In this document: positions 15,686 through 23,679 of the stretch, one piece after another
Layout: each line of letters begins with the position of its first letter
Numbering within the stretch: position 1 is the stretch's first letter
Source of the DNA: a virus
Reading direction: 5' to 3' (one strand)
IMG/VR virus record: IMGVR_UViG_3300002242_000571
Span: 1 to 27,708 of that record
DNA length: 27,708 nucleotides
Made by a program: the position numbers and the translations under genes
Notes under the pieces: generated by a model
Told to the model about the DNA's origin: nothing
The model's input: only the letters and a program-made list of their open reading frames with translations
Database searches by the model: none

Positions 15686-16009
15686 TTAGGAAATCGATAC
15701 CGTTACACTTCCTAATGTGCTTGTTCCTGATACTCCAGAACATGCACTTAAATTTAATAAAGCTATTCTAACATAGCCATCGTCATCATTATTTGAGCAA
15801 GTACTTACCCAAAGAGTGCCTTTTTCTAAACCAACATCGTTCCCTTCTTGTAGATTTGTAAGCGTTTGAGTTGTCCCTCTTTGTGGGCCGGGGTTTTGAA
15901 GTTGAGATATAATTGTTTCCAAACTTCTAACTAAATCAGTTAAATAGCGCTCATTTATCTCTATAGGAGGCGTAGGTAATTTTGGAAAAGGAGTTACTTT
16001 CCCAGCCAT
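15686..16009 (-). CDS. Small virion-cluster protein of unknown function
   Basis: The 107-aa protein begins MAGKVTPFPKLPTPPIE, a proline-rich arm. A helix follows (about 20-40, YLTDLVRSLETIISQLQ), then a beta-rich end with GNDVGLEKGTLWVST and a C-terminus of Thr/Ser/Gly strands. The arrangement (short arm, helix, beta end) would fit a small trimeric attachment or fibre-like part, but I recognise no family. It overlaps the 630-aa gene by one base (16009) and is followed by the largest gap in the virion cluster. Confidence 0.72.
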   Translation of the reverse strand: MAGKVTPFPKLPTPPIEINERYLTDLVRSLETIISQLQNPGPQRGTTQTLTNLQEGNDVGLEKGTLWVSTCSNNDDDGYVRIALLNLSACSGVSGTSTLGSVTVSIS

Positions 16010-17901
16010 TATCGTCGTCCATCTTCTCTCAAGTTTATTCTAGGGCTACCTAATCGCCAACGCACTCCCGCTCCTGTTGACGAAACTTTCAATGCAAAAG
16101 ACCTGCCCCGTAACCTAATATCTGCTTTTTGCGTAAATTGCTCAAAAGGAACTGTTGTTGTAGAGCTTGCAGTAAGTTCAGTAGTATCTGTAGATGTTTG
16201 CGAATAAGATGATCCGGGAAAATCTTGCATACTCATTGTCATATCAACAGTTGGAGAAGAATCCGTAGAACCATTAAATGTAAAATCAGGAATAATTCGA
16301 TTTATAGATACAAATTTTTCTCCATCACCTACGTCTATAGGACTTGACTCCAAAGAAGTGGTCATTGCAGACCCGTCATCATCGTATCCCACCTCATGGC
16401 TGTAAACATAATTTGACGCTGTTGCAGTCGGATAGGTCCGTAGGCCGCGGTCCATAAACGCCGTGCGAGATAAAGTTCCGTAATACCAGACGTTTTCTCC
16501 ATAATTAAAACTAACATACTTATTGTTCTCTCCTGTACCACCATTAGCCACAGAGTTGTCGTCAGAACAATAAAACCAAGTAATTTCGCTAAATTCAGAA
16601 TTAACACCCGCATAAACTTTTTCTTCTTGGCCCTCATTAAAGTTAAAAAATACTTCTTCTTTAACCGAACAAGGTAATTGTTTTGTTTGTCCATCATACA
16701 TATAAAAGTTGTCTTTACCCATCCAAAAAACAATGTCATTAACGGCTGCGACTGCATTAGGGCCCATAATCGTAATGCCAGAAGACAACGGCTGGATGCC
16801 AAATGTAAAGGGAGCCCCTAAAAAAGACATAGAATGCAACGAGCTATTTGTCCAAATTAATATTTCGCGTTTTGTTTCAAGGGCTCTTACAAAGTTAGAT
16901 CCTGAACCAATTCGTAAATCTCCTGCCGAATTAGTTGCTACTGGAGTCCAATCCAAATAATTCTCTTGGTCAGAAAATCTTATTAATAAGGGGTCTTGAA
17001 CAGTTGTGTTAATAGTGTTTGCTCCAAAAGCAATGACATGACGGTTATTGTCCGAAACCATTACCTGTTTAGCTATGGTAGGAGTATCTGATGCTCCTGA
17101 AACACTTCCTATTTCAACGGCTCTCGTTGAAGTTCCTGCGGAAGAATCCCAATAATATATGCCCCCATCTCTTGGGTTTATAAGTAAATCCTCTCCGTAA
17201 TTGTCGTGACTCCATAATCGTAATTCAGTAGTAACGCCTACATCTGTCCCTGATCCCCATGTGCTTCTTCCCCATGTCCCTGCACCCCAACCAGTTCCGC
17301 CCACTTCGGTATCTAAACCAACATTTATTTGATACGAGCCATCAACACCGCTCCCCCCATTACCCGTGTCGCTGGAATTTGCATTTACCGTAGTACCAGA
17401 AGTATCTTTAGCTGAAATGACATAAACGTTTTCACTTGTTATAGAAGTTATTTGATATTCTTGATTTAAAACATCCGCAGTAATTACACCACCAAGACTA
17501 ACCGCACCAGAAATTGTAACAAAATCATTAGCAACGGCTCCGTGACTACTATCTGTTACATTAATAAGAGGGGAACCTGTTGCAGATTTTGCAAACGTAA
17601 TTGAGTTTGTGCTTGTTTTTCTAATTGGTGTTACGTCAAAATAAGATTGACCTATTTCTATATAATATTTTAAATGAGTACCTAACCCAAGGTATCTAGT
17701 GCCGTTTAAAGTAACCCAAGCATGTAAAGCCCTACAAGTTCCTAAAAAAGTTGACGAAGAGTATTTTACCCAACCCCCTATTTTTTCAGGAAACCCAAAC
17801 CTAAAACGTATTTTATCGCTATCGACCCAACCGCCTTCATTAGAATAAGAGGTTACATCTCGATTTATACCCGGTTTAAACTGTAGCTTTGTTAACGGCA
17901 T
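16009..17901 (-). CDS. Tail nozzle/stabilisation-like protein
   Basis: A 630-aa beta-rich protein starting with LQFKPGINRDVTSYSNEGGWVDSD and KIRFRFGFPEKIGGW. It ends in RGRSFALKVSSTGAGVRWRLGSPRINLREDGRR. The start (find the data, scale, centre pattern) and the end (RGR ... W.LG.PR....DGRR) are what I associate with P22 gp10-like stabilisation proteins and other beta-propeller nozzles of short-tailed phages (T7 gp12 role). The middle is many Gly/Asp-rich strands. GWGAGTWG at 204-211 recurs in the 189-aa protein. It would extend the tail below the adaptors and gate the DNA channel. The nozzle assignment is inference from terminal patterns and gene order; structural nature is near certain. Confidence 0.72.
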   Translation of the reverse strand: MPLTKLQFKPGINRDVTSYSNEGGWVDSDKIRFRFGFPEKIGGWVKYSSSTFLGTCRALHAWVTLNGTRYLGLGTHLKYYIEIGQSYFDVTPIRKTSTNSITFAKSATGSPLINVTDSSHGAVANDFVTISGAVSLGGVITADVLNQEYQITSITSENVYVISAKDTSGTTVNANSSDTGNGGSGVDGSYQINVGLDTEVGGTGWGAGTWGRSTWGSGTDVGVTTELRLWSHDNYGEDLLINPRDGGIYYWDSSAGTSTRAVEIGSVSGASDTPTIAKQVMVSDNNRHVIAFGANTINTTVQDPLLIRFSDQENYLDWTPVATNSAGDLRIGSGSNFVRALETKREILIWTNSSLHSMSFLGAPFTFGIQPLSSGITIMGPNAVAAVNDIVFWMGKDNFYMYDGQTKQLPCSVKEEVFFNFNEGQEEKVYAGVNSEFSEITWFYCSDDNSVANGGTGENNKYVSFNYGENVWYYGTLSRTAFMDRGLRTYPTATASNYVYSHEVGYDDDGSAMTTSLESSPIDVGDGEKFVSINRIIPDFTFNGSTDSSPTVDMTMSMQDFPGSSYSQTSTDTTELTASSTTTVPFEQFTQKADIRLRGRSFALKVSSTGAGVRWRLGSPRINLREDGRR

Positions 17902-17926
17902 TATTTAATACTTTCATAAAAACCCT

Positions 17927-18226
17927 CTAAGACGCGGTGTAACCTTTTCCTGCATTAATCGCATTGGTAGTTGCAGTCATATCTTCGCTACCCCAATCAG
18001 TCATAGCTTTCATGTCTTCAAGGTGTGCTACGTTTCTGTCTACACAGTCTTGTCTTTCTTTTGCTACTATCGGTGGTCTATCTGGTTTGTTAGCCATAGC
18101 GTTACCAGCAATAACAGCATTAATAAGGTCTATTGAATGACCCATTGCTGCGTAATCCTCTGCTAATTTGGCATTTTTGCGTGTGCCATCTGCATTATGA
18201 TCGTCAGATGATATTAAAGCGTCCAT
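17927..18226 (-). CDS. Small WGSEDM paralogue A, unknown function
   Basis: A 99-aa protein, the second of two adjacent paralogues. Shared features are an N-terminal helix (AEDYAAMGHSIDLINAVI against AQDYSAMLGSVSVITEVI) and a C-terminal block (LEDMKAMTDWGSEDMTATTNAI against LDHMKALDDWGSEDMTPVTNAI). The middle differs and here holds KPDRPPIVAKERQDC. It is probably all-helical and soluble, with no signal or membrane segment. Strong AAGGAG precedes the ATG. It sits between the 2OG oxygenase-like gene and the nozzle-like gene. No function is recognised; a small virion or assembly factor fits the position. Confidence 0.75.
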   Translation of the reverse strand: MDALISSDDHNADGTRKNAKLAEDYAAMGHSIDLINAVIAGNAMANKPDRPPIVAKERQDCVDRNVAHLEDMKAMTDWGSEDMTATTNAINAGKGYTAS

Positions 18227-18239
18227 TTATTTTCTCCTT

Positions 18240-18509
18240 TTATCCTATAAATGTCGTAGCTGCATTAATCGCATTTGTCACTGGAGTCATATCTTCACTG
18301 CCCCAATCGTCTAATGCTTTCATGTGATCTAAGTAACTTTTACTTCTAGCGACACGCTCTTTCTTTTCTGCTGTCGTCATCTCACCAGAGAAGTCGTCAC
18401 TTGTTGCTGAACCACCTTTGTCGTGTGTCGCTATAACTTCAGTGATAACACTTACACTGCCCAACATTGCTGAGTAATCTTGTGCAATTTGATCTGATTC
18501 TCTTGCCAT
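18240..18509 (-). CDS. Small WGSEDM paralogue B, unknown function
   Basis: An 89-aa protein, the upstream member of the tandem pair. It has the same helix-linker-helix layout as its neighbour and the shared DWGSEDM core followed by TxxTNAINA. The linker is acidic and Ser/Thr-rich (ATSDDFSGEMTTAEKKER) and unrelated to the other copy's. The DNA of the conserved block is also similar between the copies, so this is a tandem duplication that has diverged. AAGGAA precedes the ATG at 18509. The stop is 13 bases before the next start. Confidence 0.75.
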   Translation of the reverse strand: MARESDQIAQDYSAMLGSVSVITEVIATHDKGGSATSDDFSGEMTTAEKKERVARSKSYLDHMKALDDWGSEDMTPVTNAINAATTFIG

Positions 18510-18510
18510 T

Positions 18511-19146
18511 TTATTCTTCCTTTATAGTAATATTACCTGATATTGATATTCTTTCTTCATCACTTTCATAAAACGGAAAAACTTGGTGGGTCATCTGCGA
18601 GGGAAACATAACCATGTAACCTTCTGCTTCTTTTTCCATATTGTACGCAAATGTAGATATTTTACCCAATGTATTTGTATAACTAAACGCAAAGTTAGAT
18701 ATGTGATTATCTGCATTTGAATTAGCGCATACAGGTAGTTTGCGCTGTTCTGCGTAGGATGTAGGTATTTGCATCCATATAACAAAACTATAGACTCCAC
18801 CGTGATCATGTGGTGGATTAAACTCGTGCTTCTTCTGGAAGTTTACCCAGAAACTATTTAAATTAAGACTTTTACCTTCTTTCATAACAACTCGCCAAGG
18901 GGAGCCATAAGACTCAACATGTTTATCAATAAAAGAAGGAAGTAACTCACTCATAAATTCTTCAAGCAATGGTGAGCCGCCATCAAGGCGTATAGAGGAG
19001 CTGATGTTACCTGCAAGTTCAGGCTTCATGTCATCTGGCTCTTCCCTTGCCTCTTCAATCATAGACCATAGGTTAGCCACAACACCTTCAGGAAGTTGTC
19101 CTTCGACAACTCCTACGTTGGGAAAATGGCGTGGTATTAACTCCAT
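18511..19146 (-). CDS. 2OG-Fe(II) oxygenase-like protein
   Basis: The 211-aa protein has a double-stranded beta-helix oxygenase pattern. NPPHDHGGVYSFVIWMQIP carries the first histidines (H113, H115), with D114 between them. GYMVMFPSQMTHQVFPFY carries the distal histidine (H187). R199, in ERISISGNI, suits 2-oxoglutarate binding. Small oxygenases of this type are frequent in cyanophages and other marine phages. Substrates are mostly unknown; protein or nucleic-acid hydroxylation is usually proposed. It lies 2 bases after the tail-fibre gene, so it may modify fibre residues, but that is inference. The proximal motif reads H-D-H rather than a clean H-x-D, so the exact metal ligands are uncertain. 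Confidence 0.75.
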   Translation of the reverse strand: MELIPRHFPNVGVVEGQLPEGVVANLWSMIEEAREEPDDMKPELAGNISSSIRLDGGSPLLEEFMSELLPSFIDKHVESYGSPWRVVMKEGKSLNLNSFWVNFQKKHEFNPPHDHGGVYSFVIWMQIPTSYAEQRKLPVCANSNADNHISNFAFSYTNTLGKISTFAYNMEKEAEGYMVMFPSQMTHQVFPFYESDEERISISGNITIKEE

Positions 19147-19148
19147 AT

Positions 19149-22100
19149 TTAACCTTCTAATTCTTTAATTCGAGCCTCAAGAGCATCGTTCTTTTCTGAT
19201 AGTTCTTTGATTGCATTTACTAACGCCCAGACCATAGCATCTTGTTGAACAGTATATGCACCTGTACTTTCTTGAGTTACACATTCTGGCAATACTTTTT
19301 GCATTTCTTGTGCTATTGCACCTACCTGTACTCCTTCTTGAAGAATAGCACAATCTGGAGATAACTCTTCTATTTCATCTGGTGTTCTGTATTCAAAGTT
19401 TCTAACTTGAATTTTATTAATAGCATCTAAGCCAATATTATTATCAACAATGTTTTTCTTAATGCGTCTGTCTGAAGTTGTTCCAAAATTTGCACTGTTA
19501 TTACCTGAGTAAGTAGGACCATTACCACCACTAATAAATGCAGTTTGGGCACCTTTACCTATCATGCCGTTAGTACCTATAACAAGTTCATTATCAACAT
19601 CTGCGCCTGATGCTCTACAAAGATGCCCTATAAAACATCCATTCTCACCTGTAGTTGTAACATGATTAACACTATCTCCTACAAACGTATTATTAGCACC
19701 AGAAGATACATTAAGCCCTGCTTGATACCCTATCATAGTATTATTATCTGCTGTGCTATAATATCCAGCTTTAGTTCCTAACGTAGTAAGTCCAGCACCT
19801 GTTACATTTGTGAATCCTGACTGAAATCCAACCGCTGTATTTTCTGCTGAAGTGGTAGTATTTGCAAGTGCGCTTCCCCCCAGAGCCGTGTTGTAAGAAC
19901 CCGTTGTAGTTAAACCACCAGAATCTTGACCAAAAAATGAATTAAGTGTACCAGTTGATACGGCATCACCTGATAATTGACCAACAAATGTGTTAGAAGC
20001 TCCTCTACATAGTAATCCTGCGTTTTTACCTACGGCTGTGTTACTACTAGCACTGTTAGTAGTCGCGCCATATAATGCTTGATAACCGATAGCTGTGTTA
20101 GCTGTACCAGTAACATTATAATGTCCTGAGTACATACCAACATATACATTTTGTGCTTCTTCATTGTTGCTATCTGATACTTGATAATAACCTGACTGAT
20201 AACCTATAGCTATAGATCTATCACCTACTGTTTCATTTCCTAATGCCTGCGTACCGATAGCTATATTAAATCTACCGATTGTCATATCCTCAGCGGCTTT
20301 ATATCCAAGTGCCACATCGTCTAAGCCTGTTGTAATTGAATCTCCTGCATAACTACCAATTAAAGTGTTAGCTAAACCTGTGCTTACAGATGTACCAGCA
20401 TGGTATCCAACGGCTACGTTTTCAGCATTTGTAGCAGTTGTAAAGTTTTGTGTTCCTAAAGCATTTCTACCGATAGCAACACTTTTACTACCTTTAGTAT
20501 CACCTTCTAGTGCATTTTTACCTATTGCTACATTGTCAGAACCAACAGTCAAAACACCTAAAGCATCATTTCCAACGGCAGTATTTTGACCCCCTGTCGT
20601 AATAGAATCTCCTGCTTCACTACCGATAAGGGTATTCTGAGTGCCTGTAGTCGTTGCTTGTCCAGCTTCATATCCTACGGCTGTGTTATGACTATCTGTA
20701 GCAGTCGTAAAGTTTTGCGTTCCTAAAGCTGATCTACCGATAGCTACTGACTTAGATCCTAATGTATCACTTGTAAGAGCATTATAACCTATTGCAACAT
20801 TTCTATCTGCGTCAGTTAATGCGTCACCTGCATTACTACCAAGTATTGTATTCTGCACTCCTGTTGTGATTGCTTTACCAGAGTCAGAACCAATTGCTGT
20901 GTTGTAACTACTTGTAGAAGTCGTAAAGTTTTGAGCTTCAAGAGCCGAATGACCGACTGCTGTATTTTTACTTCCTTTAGTATCAGCACCTAAAGCACCT
21001 TGTCCAATTGCAACATTGTTGTCAGCGTCAGTTAAAGCATCACCAGCGAGGCCACCGATGAGGGTGTTGTTTACGCCTGTGGTGACATCTCCACCAGCCG
21101 CATGACCTACTGCTGTGTTATAGTTATCAACATCTGCATTTTGATCTCTTAAAGCATTCATGCCGATAGCTACGTTGTAACGCCCTGTGTCTTCTGTAGA
21201 CAAGGCATTTCTACCCATAGCTACGTTATTAAAACCTGTTGTAAGAGCGTCAGCCGCTAAAGCACCCACTATAGTATTGTCTGTGCCTGTGGTTACTGCC
21301 GTTCCTGCATCATATCCTATAGCTATATTGTAAGCGTTTGTTGCTGTTGTAAAGTTTTGTGTATCTAAAGCACCTACACCTATAGCAATATTCCTAGCAC
21401 CTAACGTATCTGATGCAAGTGCGCTAATTCCAATAGCTACGTTAGAATTACCTGTAGTCATTGCTGAAAGAGAACTTTTACCCAATGCTGTATTATTAGA
21501 TCCTGTTGTAATCGCATCACCAGATAGACCACCGATAAGGGTGTTGTTCACGGCTGTGGTTACTGCTACACCTGCATCATATCCAACTGCTGTATTATAT
21601 GCTGCGGCTCCTGCATTTTGTACTTTTAAAGCACGATAACCTATAGCTACACTTTCGCCATTTGCATCTTCAGTAGACAAGGCTTGATAACCTACAGCCA
21701 CATTCCCATCACCAGTCGTAATTGCAGTACCAGCTTCGTCACCTACGGTTACGTTGTAGTTACCACCAGAAGCTATTGAGTTACCTGCGTTAACGCCAAG
21801 GCGTAGGTTGGATGTACCAGAAGTTGTGGAAGAATAATCCCCCGTCACGGCTACATCTCCAGCAACAGTCAAATCGTCATCAACCAACAAGTCTACTACG
21901 TTAAGCGTAGCAAAGGCATCAACCATAGCCGCGCCAGAGCCTGCACCATCTGAGTAGACAGCCTTAGTTTGTCCCGCTGGAATTGTTATGTTGGCTCCAG
22001 ATCCTTGAGATATAATAATGTTTTGAGAACCAGAGGTTGCGTTTTCAATAAACCACAATTTACTAACTGTGTTTGGCCCAATCGTAATTGTACAAGCAGA

Positions 22101-22328
22101 GTCTAAAGTTCCTGTATATTTCAAGAATATTGACCTACCGGGGTCAGTTGCTCCATCCGCAATTGTAGTTGTATGTGTATCTGCGTTTGTTGTGATAGCC
22201 TCTGTGCCGTAACTAAACGCTTCTGCAATTAATTCTAAATTAGTGTTTGTCGTTGTACCCCATGTTCCAGACGCATCGCCCGTAGCCATCTCGTTTAGTC
22301 TGAGGTCATTCACATATGTACTTGCCAT
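19149..22328 (-). CDS. Tail fibre with YadA-like repeats and S74 intramolecular chaperone domain
   Basis: A 1059-aa receptor-binding fibre candidate. Residues 1-45 (VNDLRLNEMATGDASGTWG) form a virion-attachment start common in marine phages. About 46-170 is a beta-rich shoulder. About 174-895 is an array of 14-17-residue repeats of the type N(T/V)A(I/V)GxxA, as in trimeric autotransporter heads. From 952, SDRRIKKNI, FEYR, GAIAQEMQKVLPE and AIKELSEKNDALEARIKELE make a complete S74 chaperone with its terminal coiled coil. S74 domains trimerise the fibre and cut themselves off, here probably at S952-D953. The mature fibre would be about 950 aa. It sits just upstream of the oxygenase-like gene. 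Confidence 0.93.
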   Translation of the reverse strand: MASTYVNDLRLNEMATGDASGTWGTTTNTNLELIAEAFSYGTEAITTNADTHTTTIADGATDPGRSIFLKYTGTLDSACTITIGPNTVSKLWFIENATSGSQNIIISQGSGANITIPAGQTKAVYSDGAGSGAAMVDAFATLNVVDLLVDDDLTVAGDVAVTGDYSSTTSGTSNLRLGVNAGNSIASGGNYNVTVGDEAGTAITTGDGNVAVGYQALSTEDANGESVAIGYRALKVQNAGAAAYNTAVGYDAGVAVTTAVNNTLIGGLSGDAITTGSNNTALGKSSLSAMTTGNSNVAIGISALASDTLGARNIAIGVGALDTQNFTTATNAYNIAIGYDAGTAVTTGTDNTIVGALAADALTTGFNNVAMGRNALSTEDTGRYNVAIGMNALRDQNADVDNYNTAVGHAAGGDVTTGVNNTLIGGLAGDALTDADNNVAIGQGALGADTKGSKNTAVGHSALEAQNFTTSTSSYNTAIGSDSGKAITTGVQNTILGSNAGDALTDADRNVAIGYNALTSDTLGSKSVAIGRSALGTQNFTTATDSHNTAVGYEAGQATTTGTQNTLIGSEAGDSITTGGQNTAVGNDALGVLTVGSDNVAIGKNALEGDTKGSKSVAIGRNALGTQNFTTATNAENVAVGYHAGTSVSTGLANTLIGSYAGDSITTGLDDVALGYKAAEDMTIGRFNIAIGTQALGNETVGDRSIAIGYQSGYYQVSDSNNEEAQNVYVGMYSGHYNVTGTANTAIGYQALYGATTNSASSNTAVGKNAGLLCRGASNTFVGQLSGDAVSTGTLNSFFGQDSGGLTTTGSYNTALGGSALANTTTSAENTAVGFQSGFTNVTGAGLTTLGTKAGYYSTADNNTMIGYQAGLNVSSGANNTFVGDSVNHVTTTGENGCFIGHLCRASGADVDNELVIGTNGMIGKGAQTAFISGGNGPTYSGNNSANFGTTSDRRIKKNIVDNNIGLDAINKIQVRNFEYRTPDEIEELSPDCAILQEGVQVGAIAQEMQKVLPECVTQESTGAYTVQQDAMVWALVNAIKELSEKNDALEARIKELEG
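19644..21809 (-). repeat. Protein-coding repeat array in the tail fibre
   Basis: The DNA encodes dozens of related 14-17-residue units (NTAVGYxAG, NVAIGxxAL, NTLIGxxAGD). Groups of units repeat as a higher-order block. One block, from ALGTQNFTTATD to the next ALGTQNFTTATN, is 89 residues (about 267 bp). The QNFTT(A/S)T marker occurs four times. Units are similar at DNA level as well, which favours expansion and contraction. Confidence 0.85.
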
Positions 22329-22338
22329 GTTATATTCC

Positions 22339-22908
22339 TTATGCCGCTATATCCGTCCATGCGGGTGTTTGTGAGGGAGTAGTGCTACTCCAACTAGGTG
22401 TTTGTGAAGCTGTTATACCACTCCAACTAGGGGTTTGTGAAGGAATAATTATTCCCCATACATGTGGTTCGCCAATTTGTCCTGTTGTTGCAACACCAGT
22501 TGGATAAACAGTAACGCCTTCTTGAATACTAACATCCCCGATTGCGCTGGTTGCAGAAACACCCGTCAGTGCAACAGTTCCCGTCGTAACAACAGATTCA
22601 TTGCCCACTGCGCTAGTTGCAGAAACACCCGTCGGGCTTACTACTGCGGTTCCCACAACTTGTTCGTCGCCAAAACCTATAGTACCCGTTAAACCTGTTT
22701 CTGTAACGACTGCTCCACCCGCTGCAAGAACAGTTCCTATTGCACCTGTTGCAGAAACCCCTGTAGGGCTTACTACTGCGGTTGTAACAACAGATTCATT
22801 GCCAACCGCACCCGTAGCGCCAGCCGCATCGGAAATAACAACAGGTATAGGTTCTCCAAAGGTTAATTGACCCCAAGTGCCTCTCCCCCAGCCTGTTATA
22901 TTAGCCAT
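22339..22908 (-). CDS. Repetitive virion-cluster protein with GWGxGTWG start and SQTPSW tail
   Basis: A 189-aa low-complexity protein. It opens with GWGRGTWG (6-13), a motif also found in the nozzle-like protein. Residues about 30-150 hold about six 20-22-residue units of the type (V/A)SPTGVSAT(S/G)A(V/I)GNESVVTT. The last 33 residues carry three SQTP(S/A)W(S/T) units. It is Val/Thr/Gly/Ala-rich with almost no charge, consistent with a beta-solenoid or collar-like fibre part. It precedes the tail fibre in the operon by 10 bases. I know of no named family. A role as fibre adaptor or capsid decoration is a guess from position and composition. Confidence 0.72.
   Translation of the reverse strand: MANITGWGRGTWGQLTFGEPIPVVISDAAGATGAVGNESVVTTAVVSPTGVSATGAIGTVLAAGGAVVTETGLTGTIGFGDEQVVGTAVVSPTGVSATSAVGNESVVTTGTVALTGVSATSAIGDVSIQEGVTVYPTGVATTGQIGEPHVWGIIIPSQTPSWSGITASQTPSWSSTTPSQTPAWTDIAA
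22342..22440 (-). repeat. Three tandem SQTP(S/A)W(S/T) coding repeats
   Basis: The C-terminal 33 residues of the 189-aa protein are three units of 9-12 residues. The DNA shows matching copies of an AACTAGG-GTTTGTGA-like segment near 22355-22440. The close DNA similarity suggests recent duplication. Confidence 0.75.
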
Positions 22909-22919
22909 TTGTTACCCCG

Positions 22920-23372
22920 TCATGCTATACGAATAATAGCATTACTAGCGTCTGCGGTGGGAAATTGGATAGTAAAACTTCCAGAGGAAGAAGATTTATT
23001 GCTTCCAAAATCCAATACACAAACAGCTTTGTCGCTATTTGTATCGTTATAAATTAAAGCACCCCTAGCCGTAATAGTTGCTGTAGTAAAAGTTATATCA
23101 GCAAAATCTGTAAAGGCTGTAGTTCCGCTTGAAGTTGGAGCAACTTTAGTAAGAGCGCCTCCTCCCGCAGAATACGACCCACTATTTGCTACTTCTCCAG
23201 TGGTGACGTAAGCTGTAGATGAAGCACCTAATGTAGCTGTAGTGCTAGATTTTCCACCGCCACCAATAGCATATAACGCTAACTTAAAAGCATTTCCATT
23301 AGTAGCAAAATTATGTGTAGCCGTCAAAAGTTCTGTTTTGAACGAAGTACACATTGCTTGTGTTATTGCCAT
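22920..23372 (-). CDS. Beta-rich virion-cluster protein, unknown function
   Basis: A 150-aa protein beginning MAITQAMCTSFKTELLTATHNF, a start I associate with a small structural family common in phages. It continues with Ser/Thr/Gly-rich strands (YAIGGGGKSSTTATLG, TTATITARGALIYND) and ends in TADASNAIIRIA. It looks like a single beta-sandwich with no catalytic motif. AAGGAG precedes the ATG. It lies between the 101-aa gene and the repetitive 189-aa gene, so a fibre-base or decoration role is possible. Confidence 0.75.
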   Translation of the reverse strand: MAITQAMCTSFKTELLTATHNFATNGNAFKLALYAIGGGGKSSTTATLGASSTAYVTTGEVANSGSYSAGGGALTKVAPTSSGTTAFTDFADITFTTATITARGALIYNDTNSDKAVCVLDFGSNKSSSSGSFTIQFPTADASNAIIRIA

Positions 23373-23373
23373 T

Positions 23374-23679
23374 TCATATTCTCCTTATGACTTCTGCTAA
23401 ATCATTTTGACCAGCTTTGCGTAGTTGATGACATATGTTAGCACGTTCTTCTTTTCTAGCCAACTCTATATAATATTGCAAAAGATTACGAACATTATCT
23501 GCAAAAAGGTGAGCTTGCTGTTTTATAGGTTCCGGTGCATTTTCAGAAATAGATACTATTTTATTAGTTGCTAATTCAGAAATTTGTTCGTTAGACAATC
23601 CGCCATCGTCAGAAGTTGTAACGCCGACTTGACCAACAGTAATATCACTATTAACGCTAAACATGTGGTTCTTTCCCAT
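23374..23679 (-). CDS. Small helical protein, unknown function
   Basis: The 101-aa protein has a polar N-terminus (VNSDITVGQVGVTTSDDGGL). About 40-100 is a run of amphipathic helices (IKQQAHLFADNVRNLLQYYIELARKEERANI) ending in LAEVIRRI. No motif or membrane segment is visible. Its start lies inside the 3' end of the Rossmann-like gene (23-bp overlap, different frame), so expression is probably coupled. A chaperone or assembly helper would fit, but nothing in the sequence proves it. Confidence 0.68.
   Translation of the reverse strand: MGKNHMFSVNSDITVGQVGVTTSDDGGLSNEQISELATNKIVSISENAPEPIKQQAHLFADNVRNLLQYYIELARKEERANICHQLRKAGQNDLAEVIRRI

Noticed and set aside
19149-22328. Repeat-rich region as a CRISPR or DNA-level tandem array
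   Set aside because: The periodicity is of codons for 14-17-residue beta units within one long open frame; there are no identical repeats with unique spacers.
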